Source: Phycisphaerales bacterium UBA2402
GTDB lineage: Bacteria; Planctomycetota; Phycisphaerae; Phycisphaerales; UBA1924
Direction: 5' to 3'
NCBI GenBank assembly: GCA_002343715.1
Contig: DDSA01000279.1
Span: 1 to 5,247, forward strand
Length of the DNA: 5,247 nt
A program made the position numbers and the translations under genes. The notes under the pieces are model-generated. The model saw only the letters and a list, made by a program, of their open reading frames with translations. It was not told the origin of the DNA and ran no database searches. Shown in pieces: positions 1 to 5,247 of the stretch; position 1 is the first letter of the stretch; each line of letters starts with the position of its first letter.

Positions 1-57
1 CACATCCCCGCCGTCGATGCCGCCGTCCTGGTTCACATCGGCCGCGTGTACGGCGTT
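1..57 (-). pseudogene. Continuation of the dockerin-like gene beyond its in-frame stop
   Basis: Reading past the TAG at 58-60 without changing frame gives Asn-Ala-Val-His-Ala, then a second loop DVNQDGGIDGGD (4-39) and a Val at the window edge. This is the expected second half of the paired dockerin-like module, with the same residues at loop positions 1, 3, 5, 9 and 12 as the first loop. Selection must have maintained this frame until recently, so the stop is either a young nonsense mutation, a sequence error or a read-through codon. The real end of the gene lies outside the window. Confidence 0.6.
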
Positions 58-120
58 CTACCACACGGTGAAGAAAGCCTCGACATCGCCTCCATCGACT
101 CCGCCATCCTGATTGAAGTC
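4..120 (-). repeat. Two tandem dockerin-like calcium loops, 81-nt period
   Basis: Loop 1 (85-120) and loop 2 (4-39) both translate to D-x-N-Q-D-G-G-[VI]-D-G-G-D, starting 81 nt (27 codons) apart. The Asp/Asn spacing matches the F-hand calcium loops of type I dockerin modules, which work as a duplicated pair. The codons differ between the copies (for example aat cag gat against aac cag gac), so this is an old protein repeat rather than a recent DNA duplication. The in-frame TAG lies between the copies. Confidence 0.8.
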
Positions 121-900
121 ACCCACTCCGCAGATGATGCAATCCTCCTGCTCGTCTTCGACGCCGTCGTGGTCGCAGTCGAGGCGAAGGGTGAAGTAGT
201 ACGGCTCGACCGCGAGCGCGGGGCTTCCTTCCACTCCATCGCAGAACAGACCGCCGGAACCGACGGCCTTGCTCTCCACCCGGTAGCGGCCGGCCGCCCA
301 GTCGTGCTGCCCGCTCCCGACGATGCTGATGAACCGGCTCATGCCCGGATCGGTGCCGCGCTTGCAGGCGACGGTGTAGTTGGATTCGGGGATGAGTTGC
401 AGGACGGTCTGTCTGTTGAGAACGAGGATGAGATCGATGTTCACGGGCGAGCCGGAGGTGAGGTTGGTCCGCACGCCGCCGTACCACGCGGGCACGATCG
501 GCGCCGTAGGGACGGAGTCGTTGGCGAAGTTCTCGAACTGGGATTGGAGAAGCGCATGCTCACCGACGGCGTTGTTGATGAGGCGGCAATCGACATCGTA
601 CAGGTAAAAGGGCGCGAGTCCGACCGCCCCGCCGCCGATGGTGTCGGAGGTTCGCGTGTACTGGGGCAGCGTGTCGATGTCGCCGGGAGATGCGGCGGCG
701 CTGAGAGAAATATCGGTGGTGCCGTTCTCGATGGTGACCGGGCCGGAGCAGAAGTCGGCGGGATCGGGGTTGGCGTAGGTGATGGTGCCGATGCGGACAT
801 CGCCCAGTTCGACGCGGGGGACCGGGGCATCGGTCGGGTCGAGCGTCCACGCGGCGATGATGCCGTGCTGCATGGTGCCGATATCGACCTCGCCGATCAC
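58..900 (-). CDS. Exported-type protein of unknown function ending in calcium-binding loops; 5' end uncertain, interrupted by TAG
   Basis: The reading frame ends at a TAG at 58-60. From a GTG at 900 it encodes 280 residues; from the first internal ATG (873, Met-Gln-His-Gly) it encodes 271. Neither start has a clear ribosome binding site and neither gives a signal peptide, so the true 5' end may be lost or frameshifted. The frame stays open upstream into tkt, but residues coded there look non-coding. The body has a beta-rich secreted look, with seven scattered Cys, many Thr/Ser/Asn and little Lys, and I recognise no family in it. Near the C-terminus come a thrombospondin-3-like loop (DCDHDGVEDEQE, 145-180), a Cys-x-x-Cys pair, and one dockerin-like loop (DFNQDGGVDGGD, 85-120) followed by Ala-Phe-Phe-Thr-Val-Trp. 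Such tails are common in planctomycete surface or secreted proteins; a surface role here is inference. Coding on this strand is well supported; integrity of the gene is doubtful. Confidence 0.7.
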   Translation of the reverse strand: MIGEVDIGTMQHGIIAAWTLDPTDAPVPRVELGDVRIGTITYANPDPADFCSGPVTIENGTTDISLSAAASPGDIDTLPQYTRTSDTIGGGAVGLAPFYLYDVDCRLINNAVGEHALLQSQFENFANDSVPTAPIVPAWYGGVRTNLTSGSPVNIDLILVLNRQTVLQLIPESNYTVACKRGTDPGMSRFISIVGSGQHDWAAGRYRVESKAVGSGGLFCDGVEGSPALAVEPYYFTLRLDCDHDGVEDEQEDCIICGVGDFNQDGGVDGGDVEAFFTVW

Positions 901-967
901 GTCGGCGGAGTGGCATCGACCGCCACCCACACATCTCCGGGGTGCGGCGAACTTCGGTCGCGGTATT

Positions 968-997
968 CCGGGAGTGTCACTTTGGGGCGACTCCCGG
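968..997 (-). other. Second inverted repeat between tkt and the dockerin-like gene
   Basis: CCGGGAGT (968-975) is repeated inverted as ACTCCCGG (990-997), giving an 8-bp perfect stem with a 14-nt loop. No T-run follows on either strand. It may be part of the tkt 3' end together with the hairpin at 1013-1035, or an operator-like site in front of the downstream gene. Nothing in the sequence decides between these. Confidence 0.3.
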
Positions 998-1012
998 CGA
1001 TGGACCCGCTCC

Positions 1013-1035
1013 CCTTCCGCGGAGCCGCGGCAAGG
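1013..1035 (-). terminator. Hairpin downstream of tkt, possible terminator
   Basis: On the minus strand, 32 nt past the tkt stop, CCTT-g-CCGCG-GCTC-CGCGG-AAGG folds as a GC-rich hairpin: five G/C pairs closing a four-base loop, then one bulged base and four more pairs. No T-run follows, so it is not a classical intrinsic terminator; it could slow polymerase or protect the tkt mRNA 3' end. Confidence 0.4.
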
Positions 1036-1066
1036 CGGCAAGCACAACAGATTTCGTCGCCCCGCG

Positions 1067-3022
1067 TTACACGCCCAGCACTTCCATCGCGGCCTTTTTG
1101 ATGTCCTCGGCGGAGAGGCCGCACATCTTGAGGAGTTCATCGGGCGTGCGCGCGCTCTTGGGGATGCGGCGGACGTGCAACTGGCGCAGTTTGAACCCAT
1201 CGCCGGATTCGAGCAGGGCATCGCCGACGGCGCTCCCCAGGCCGCCGCCGAAGTTATCTTCGATGGTCATCACATTGCCGCCGTTCTGCTGCACCACGTC
1301 GAGGAAGGCGTCGGTATCGAAAGGCAGTGAGTAGAGGTCCACCAGCGATGCCGACACGCCCGCCTTGTCCAGCAGTTCGATGGCCTTGTTCGCTTCGTGC
1401 ACCATGTACCCCGCCGCGGCGAGAACGATATCGCGGCCCTCGTTGAGCACCTCGAACCCGCCGAGGTTGAAGACGGTGTCCTCGCTGTAGAGGAACTCGG
1501 TCTCGGGGCGCAGGGTCCGCATGTAGCAGCACCCTTCGTACTCGGCCATGACGCCCGTGAGCGCGTACGCCGCGTAGGCGTCGGCGGGCTGGAGGACGTA
1601 GCACCCGGGGTTGCCGTTGTGGTCGCGCATCGTCGTGAACGCGCGGAACCAGGCGACATCGGGCAGGCTCATCTGGCTGGGGCCGTCCGCCGCGAGCGTG
1701 ATGCCCGCGTGGCTGCCGATGACCTTCAGGTTCGCCCCGCTGTAGATCGCCATCTCGATCTGGTCGTACGCCCGCGTCACGAACTTGGCGAAGGTGCTGA
1801 CGAAGGGGATCTTCCCCGCGGCGGAGAGGCCCACCGCGGCGGAGATCATGTTCTGCTCCGCGATCTTGCACTCCATGAACCGCGGGGCCAGGGCGGAATC
1901 CTTTCGGAAGAACTCGGCGAAGGTCGAGTTCGAGACATCGGCGTCGAGCACCACCACGCGGTCGTTGATCTGCCCCAGCGCCCGCAGGGCCAGGCCGTAC
2001 GCGCGGCGGGTCGCCATCGTGCCCGCCTGCAGGGCGCTCTCCATGTCCCACTTCTTCATGACTTCCGACAGGCCGGGCATGTCGGCCGTGGCGTAATCGC
2101 GGGGCTTGGCCTCCGCCGGGGGCTGGATCGTGAACTGGTCGGAGGCCGCCAGCGAGGTGGTGAGTTCCACCCGGCGCGACTCGAGTTCCATCAAAGCGCG
2201 CTTGAGCTGCTCGCCCGTCGGGGGCTTGCCGTGCCAACTCGCGCCCTGCAGGCTGGGCGTGCCCCACCCCTTCACCGTCGTTGCCACAAGCGCCATCGGC
2301 TTGTTGCCGCCGCCCTCCACAAAGGCGTCGAACGCGGCCTTGATCGCGGCGGGGTTGTGGCCGTCGATGGCCCGGACCTCGAATCCCGCGGCCGAAAGTT
2401 TCGCGGAGAGTGTTTCCGCCGACTGCTGGGACGAGACACGATCCGCCTGCCCGTATTCGTTGCAGTTGAAGATGGGAAGGACGTTGCGGAGTTTGCGGTC
2501 GATGATGTAATCCAGGGCCTCGGCGATCTGACCCTCGCGCGATTCACCATCGCCGATGATGCAGTAGACTTTCCGGTCGGTGCCGTCGAGGCGTGCGGCA
2601 TCGCCAAGCCCCGCCGCGACAGAAAGCCCCTGCCCCAGCGATCCCGTTGCGGCATCGAAGAAAGGAAATCCCTCCATGGGGTTCGGGTGACCTTCCAGTT
2701 CACTCTCTCCCGTGCGAAGATTCTTCAGTTCATCCACTGTCAGGCGACGGCGGGCCTTTTCCTTGCCGATCATCAAACCCAGTTCGGCACCCGCCGCGTA
2801 CACGGCGGGCACCGCGTGACCCTCGCTCAAGACCAAGCGGTCGCTGGTCGGGTAGTCGGGCAGGTCCGGACTCCAACGCATGGTGTGAAACAACAGGACC
2901 GTGATCAGGTGAGAGATGCTCTGAGCCGATGTTGGATGCCCGCTCCCCGCCGCGGCGCACATATCGAGGGACATACGACAGATTTTGATGGCCTGAGCGT
3001 GGACGGCTGCCTCAAATGACAT
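1067..3022 (-). CDS. tkt: Transketolase (animal-like short type), complete
   Basis: Transketolase moves two-carbon ketol units between sugar phosphates in the cytosolic non-oxidative pentose phosphate pathway, using thiamine diphosphate and a divalent metal. The 651-residue product has the family layout: an N-terminal cofactor domain (about 1-280), a middle pyrimidine-binding domain (about 330-500) and a C-terminal domain (about 525-651). Visible motifs are SGHPTS (His29), LSEGHA (His69), ATGSLGQG (125-132), the metal motif starting GDGE (157-160) with Asn188 exactly 30 residues after Asp158, SWHGKP (His264), the catalytic Glu389 in IAEQNM, and GSHAG...DGPSQM (436-451). SGHPTS, FHTMRW, SWHGKP and the C-terminal RIPKSARTPDELLKM resemble animal transketolase, not the E. 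coli TktA type with SGHPGAP. The ATG at 3022 is preceded by GGAG at an 8-nt spacing. The upstream neighbour is divergent, so it is probably transcribed alone. I see no frameshift or missing active-site residue. Confidence 0.97.
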   Translation of the reverse strand: MSFEAAVHAQAIKICRMSLDMCAAAGSGHPTSAQSISHLITVLLFHTMRWSPDLPDYPTSDRLVLSEGHAVPAVYAAGAELGLMIGKEKARRRLTVDELKNLRTGESELEGHPNPMEGFPFFDAATGSLGQGLSVAAGLGDAARLDGTDRKVYCIIGDGESREGQIAEALDYIIDRKLRNVLPIFNCNEYGQADRVSSQQSAETLSAKLSAAGFEVRAIDGHNPAAIKAAFDAFVEGGGNKPMALVATTVKGWGTPSLQGASWHGKPPTGEQLKRALMELESRRVELTTSLAASDQFTIQPPAEAKPRDYATADMPGLSEVMKKWDMESALQAGTMATRRAYGLALRALGQINDRVVVLDADVSNSTFAEFFRKDSALAPRFMECKIAEQNMISAAVGLSAAGKIPFVSTFAKFVTRAYDQIEMAIYSGANLKVIGSHAGITLAADGPSQMSLPDVAWFRAFTTMRDHNGNPGCYVLQPADAYAAYALTGVMAEYEGCCYMRTLRPETEFLYSEDTVFNLGGFEVLNEGRDIVLAAAGYMVHEANKAIELLDKAGVSASLVDLYSLPFDTDAFLDVVQQNGGNVMTIEDNFGGGLGSAVGDALLESGDGFKLRQLHVRRIPKSARTPDELLKMCGLSAEDIKKAAMEVLGV

Positions 3023-3030
3023 GCAGGTGG

Positions 3031-3034
3031 CTCC
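3031..3034 (-). promoter_or_regulatory. Ribosome binding site of tkt
   Basis: GGAG lies 8 nt upstream of the tkt ATG on the minus strand. It supports the start at 3022, which also matches where the family's N-terminus is expected. Confidence 0.6.
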
Positions 3035-3211
3035 AAATGAAGAATGCAGAGATACAGAAACAAGGCGAGGGGTGATGTAGACAGCGGTGTAGTCCTGAGG
3101 TAGACCTGGTGTTCGGGTCGGTGTGATGTTGTCCGGCCCGATGGTAAGGGACGGATTTGGTAGGTAGATGTGCGGTATTCAGATGTTGTTACGGCCCACC
3201 GCGGGAACGGG

Positions 3212-3240
3212 AGTATCTGGGCCTTGCGGCCAAATGACAA
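3212..3240 (-). promoter_or_regulatory. Candidate sigma70-type promoter for tkt
   Basis: On the minus strand TTGTCA (3235-3240; five of six bases match TTGACA) is followed after exactly 17 bp by GATACT (3212-3217; four of six match TATAAT). Transcription would start near 3205 and leave a leader of about 180 nt before tkt. The spacer contains GGCC-GCAA-GGCC, a small inverted repeat that might bind a regulator but is only 4 bp per arm. It is the best match I found in this intergenic region, but planctomycete promoters are poorly defined. Confidence 0.3.
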
Positions 3241-3323
3241 CTTGGGAAGGGCGATAAGTTGATGGATCGACACGAAAACTTTGTCTCGGAGCACACCAAT
3301 GGGGTTACTCGGCCTCGGGGTCT

Positions 3324-3327
3324 AAGG
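3324..3327 (+). promoter_or_regulatory. Ribosome binding site supporting a GTG start
   Basis: AAGG (within TAAGGT) ends 7 nt before the GTG at 3335. It decides the start of the zinc-ribbon membrane protein: the next in-frame ATG would begin at residue 77 and would delete the zinc ribbon. Confidence 0.5.
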
Positions 3328-3334
3328 TAACGAC

Positions 3335-4327
3335 GTGAATTTCGACCGTTCAAACCCCTTCGGCCTTCCGGTTGCAAGCGACTTGATCCTTGAAAGTCGC
3401 CAGTGCCCTCGATGTTCGTATGAACTCAAGGGACTCAAAACGGGCAATCGTTGTCCGGAGTGCGGCACACCGATTCGCGGCGGGCGAAGGGGCTTTTCGG
3501 GAGATTCGTACAACGAAGTCCCCCTGCCCTACCTGAGGAGAATTTCGAGCGGTGCATTCTGCATGTTGATCGGCCTGCCTCTTCTTGGCGTGGGCGTTCT
3601 CTGGATCTTTCAACAGTGGCCACAAGGCTCTTGGGTCCCTGCGGCATCGGGGATTGCCGCGTTCGGTGGTGGGGTTTGGGGGTTTGGCGTCTGGCTCGTG
3701 CACGAAGAGAGGCCCGGGGCGATGGCGCCCATACCCCCCGGCTCCCCCGCGGGCACAGAGGCCAAGCCGGAGAGTTGGCGGCTGCGCCTTTTCAACCGCT
3801 TCACACAGTTTTGTTGGCTGCTGGGCGTGTTGCTCCTTTGGACATCCTGGTCGATCTTCTCTCGCGCTCTGGCAGCGCCGAGACCGATGGGAACCCCGAT
3901 ACCCCCCATCTCGTGGGTCTTTGCATGGGGCGCTCTTGCCGCCGCGATCATCGGCCTCATCGGCTTTGTGACAACGTGTTTTTACATGGGAAGCCTGGCT
4001 GAATGGGCCTACGACGATGTGACCGGCAAACGGCTGCGCGTCGGTCCGGTGCTGGCTCTGCTGATCGGCGTGCCGCTTGGCCTGCTTGCATCCTCGCTCT
4101 GCATTCGATTGATCAACTTCGGCATCGCACCCCTTACCCTGGCCTCATTCGGCGCGGTCGCGGGCCTGTTTGTGGCGAGTGTCTGGCCCCTGGTCTCCGG
4201 CATGATCTCGTTCGTGCACCTGATGCGCTGGGCGCTTGTCAATCGCGATGAGGCACTTGCCAGTTACGGGCGTCGCTCCGCCCGGATCGTGCAGCGCATC
4301 GAAGAGGGGCAACGGGTGAAACCGTGA
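3335..4327 (+). CDS. Zinc-ribbon, multi-spanning membrane protein of unknown function
   Basis: The 330-residue product starts at GTG. Residues 24-43 form a zinc ribbon, CPRC-x12-CPEC (Cys24, 27, 40, 43), in the form CPRCxYxLxGL...RCPECG that I associate with many uncharacterised planctomycete membrane proteins. After a hydrophilic linker come about six hydrophobic stretches, roughly at 72-93, 99-122, 157-180, 192-216, 237-258 and 263-298. A Pro-rich polar loop lies at 124-150, and the C-terminal tail (302-330) is basic and Arg-rich. The expected layout is an inner-membrane protein with its ribbon probably in the cytoplasm, where it could bind nucleic acid or a partner protein; that role is inference. 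No catalytic motif is visible. It is divergent from tkt and followed after 229 bp by galE on the same strand, and neither neighbour reveals its job. Confidence 0.85.
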   Translation: MNFDRSNPFGLPVASDLILESRQCPRCSYELKGLKTGNRCPECGTPIRGGRRGFSGDSYNEVPLPYLRRISSGAFCMLIGLPLLGVGVLWIFQQWPQGSWVPAASGIAAFGGGVWGFGVWLVHEERPGAMAPIPPGSPAGTEAKPESWRLRLFNRFTQFCWLLGVLLLWTSWSIFSRALAAPRPMGTPIPPISWVFAWGALAAAIIGLIGFVTTCFYMGSLAEWAYDDVTGKRLRVGPVLALLIGVPLGLLASSLCIRLINFGIAPLTLASFGAVAGLFVASVWPLVSGMISFVHLMRWALVNRDEALASYGRRSARIVQRIEEGQRVKP

Positions 4328-4556
4328 TGCACGCGGCCGGGTCAATCCGCCCATCGGCGGGAACCTGTTTCAATCCCGTGTGCTCCGATCCGCCCTCCTA
4401 CGTTTGTGCCTTTCATCCCCGGCCCGGCCTCAATGATTGATCCGAATACCCGTGTGCCCGCCACCGAACGCACGCACGGGACTCGATCACAGATCCCCAA
4501 GGGCCGCACACGCTATTCCGATGATGCCAAGAACCTCTCTGAAAAACACATCCTCC
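4328..4556. other. Spacer between the membrane protein gene and galE
   Basis: No convincing gene or promoter is seen in these 229 bp. Besides the small hairpin after the upstream stop, there is an imperfect inverted repeat, CCCGTGTG (4449-4456) against CGCACGGG (4473-4480), with a 16-nt loop; it would lie in the galE leader. An in-frame stop (TGA at 4434-4436) limits how far upstream galE can begin. Confidence 0.5.
4347..4360 (+). terminator. Small hairpin after the membrane protein gene, weak terminator candidate
   Basis: CCGCC-CATC-GGCGG lies 19 nt after the stop codon and can be extended by one T-G pair. Only a short T-run (GTTT) follows 6 nt later, at 4367-4370. The stem is short, so this is a weak call. 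If it works, galE would need its own promoter. Confidence 0.22.
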
Positions 4557-5247
4557 ATGTCCGTACTCGTGACGGGCGGGGCCGGGTACATCGGCTCCCA
4601 CGCCGTGCAGCGACTTCTTCGCGACGGTCACCGGGTAGTCGTGCTCGACAACCTGTACCGAGGCCACCGCCAGGCGCTGCGTCTGCTGGGCTTGGGCACC
4701 AACGACCGGCTGAAGTTCGTCGAGGGCGACCTGCGAGGTCCGACCGCGCTCACGCGGGTCTTCCGGGCGACCCGCTTCGACACCGTGATGCACTTTGCGG
4801 CGCTGGCGTACGTGGGCGAGTCGGTGACGGAACCGATCGACTACTACGAGGCAAACGTCTCGGGCCTGGTTCACCTGCTGGGACACTGCGCGCAGTACGG
4901 GGTGGAACGTTTCGTCTTCTCGTCCAGTTGCTCCACGTATGGTGACCCGCCGCCGGGCATGGTGCCGGTGCCCGAGGAATGCCCCCAGAATCCGGTCAGT
5001 CCGTACGGGCGCACCAAACTGGCGGGCGAATGGATCATCCGTGATTTCGCGGCGGCTCGGCGTCGGGCAGGGGCCGAGTTCGCGTTCGCTTTTCTCAGGT
5101 ACTTCAACGTCTGCGGGTGTGATCACACGGGCGTCCTGGGCGAGGACCACACGCCCGAGAGTCACCTGATCCCCATCCTGATGCTGTCCGCACTGGGGAG
5201 GCGTGACGGGGTTGAGATTTTCGGCACCGACTACCCCACGCCCGATG
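4557..5247 (+). CDS. galE: UDP-glucose 4-epimerase GalE, 5' part (cut by the window end)
   Basis: GalE interconverts UDP-glucose and UDP-galactose in the cytosol through NAD-dependent oxidation and reduction of C4. It belongs to the Leloir pathway and supplies galactose for surface glycans. The 230 visible codons are open to the window edge. They show the extended short-chain dehydrogenase plan: MSVLVTGGAGYIGSH with the NAD glycine motif GxxGxxG (7-13), Asp31-Asn32 after the second strand, GDL (57-59), HFAA (79-82), VGESV...P-x-x-YY...N (86-100), SSSCSTYGDP with Ser124, and the catalytic Tyr150-x3-Lys154. RYFNVCG (181-187), GEDH...HLIP (195-206) and FGTDYPTPD (222-230) are typical of GalE rather than other NDP-sugar epimerases. 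About 100 residues should be missing. The ATG at 4557 is chosen because the family starts there; ATGs at 4521 and 4524 are in frame and would add 12 or 11 residues. No start has a clear ribosome binding site. Confidence 0.95.
   Translation, partial: MSVLVTGGAGYIGSHAVQRLLRDGHRVVVLDNLYRGHRQALRLLGLGTNDRLKFVEGDLRGPTALTRVFRATRFDTVMHFAALAYVGESVTEPIDYYEANVSGLVHLLGHCAQYGVERFVFSSSCSTYGDPPPGMVPVPEECPQNPVSPYGRTKLAGEWIIRDFAAARRRAGAEFAFAFLRYFNVCGCDHTGVLGEDHTPESHLIPILMLSALGRRDGVEIFGTDYPTPD

Larger units (their letters stand above)
3023..3334. other. Divergent intergenic region between tkt and the membrane protein gene
   Basis: These 312 bp separate two outward-facing genes and should carry both promoters. 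Besides the candidate tkt promoter and the two ribosome binding sites listed separately, there is a weak plus-strand promoter match, TTGTCT (3281-3286) and GTTACT (3304-3309) with 17 bp between them. GTAG recurs at 3077, 3089 and 3100, with two further copies at 3160 and 3164. I see no credible gene, tRNA or riboswitch. A minus-strand open frame across 3022-3294 exists, but its translation shows no domain, export signal or recognisable family. Confidence 0.6.

Noticed and set aside
46..1101. Long plus-strand open frame (351 codons) opposite the dockerin-like gene
   Set aside because: It is a shadow frame of GC-rich DNA. Its translation is rich in Val, Gly, Asp and Arg with no motif, while the opposite strand carries clear calcium loops.
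901..1221. Extension of the dockerin-like frame upstream to an ATG at 1221 inside tkt
   Set aside because: It would overlap the conserved tkt C-terminus by more than 150 bp, and the extra residues (Ser/Arg/Pro-rich) look non-coding.
1397..3019. Long plus-strand open frame (540 codons) opposite tkt
   Set aside because: It is antisense to an unmistakable transketolase. The translation is Arg/His/Gly-rich and low in complexity, as expected from the reverse of high-GC codons.
4327..4440. 37-codon frame overlapping the membrane protein stop (TGATG)
   Set aside because: The stop/start overlap hints at translational coupling, but there is no ribosome binding site of its own or recognisable motif, and an overlap of this kind is common by chance.
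4521..4556. Upstream in-frame ATG codons as the galE start
   Set aside because: They would add 11-12 polar residues before the Rossmann strand, which in GalE usually begins at or just after the first Met. No ribosome binding site favours them, although they cannot be fully excluded.
4406..4945. Plus-strand open frame of 179 codons overlapping the galE start
   Set aside because: It is out of frame with galE; its Arg/Pro/Gly-rich translation is a shadow of galE.
4413..5165. Minus-strand open frame (250 codons) opposite galE
   Set aside because: The plus strand encodes canonical GalE motifs over the same stretch. The antisense translation has no recognisable feature.
1..5247. CRISPR array, transposon, phage, tRNA or rRNA genes
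   Set aside because: I saw no spaced direct repeats, terminal inverted repeats, transposase-like translations or tRNA-like cloverleaf on either strand; this was by eye only.

Overview
This window looks like chromosomal DNA from a high-GC bacterium of the phylum Planctomycetota, most likely class Phycisphaerae. Two signals point there. One is a C-terminal pair of dockerin-like calcium loops of the form D-x-N-Q-D-G-G-x-D-G-G-D followed by an Ala-Phe-Phe...Trp stretch. The other is a membrane protein with a CPRCxYxLxGL...RCPECG zinc ribbon. Both are, from memory, typical of planctomycete proteomes. No database search was possible, so the lineage is an inference.

Layout. Positions 1-900 (minus strand) hold the 3' part of a gene for an exported-looking protein of unknown function that ends in calcium-binding loops. 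It is interrupted by an in-frame TAG (58-60) exactly between its two dockerin-like loops, and the second loop stays open to the window edge in the same frame. Its 5' end has no convincing start or signal peptide. Positions 901-1066 are a short spacer with two hairpins that could end transcription from the gene upstream. Positions 1067-3022 (minus) are a complete transketolase gene, tkt, with a good ribosome binding site and all expected thiamine-diphosphate motifs; it is of the short, animal-like type. Positions 3023-3334 are a divergent intergenic region with one reasonable sigma70-type promoter for tkt. Positions 3335-4327 (plus) encode a GTG-initiated, zinc-ribbon, multi-spanning membrane protein of unknown function. 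Positions 4328-4556 are a spacer with only weak hairpins. From 4557 to the window end (plus) runs the first 230 codons of galE, UDP-glucose 4-epimerase; it is open at the 3' edge.

How the genes relate. tkt serves the non-oxidative pentose phosphate pathway and galE serves UDP-galactose supply for glycans. They lie on opposite strands and show no sign of a shared operon. The membrane protein and galE point the same way but are 230 bp apart, so co-transcription is possible but not indicated. Nothing here amounts to a new multi-gene system: there is no CRISPR array, transposase, phage gene, tRNA or rRNA. The most interesting point is the interrupted dockerin-like gene, which could be a recent nonsense mutation, a decaying pseudogene, a sequencing or assembly error, or a stop codon that is read through.
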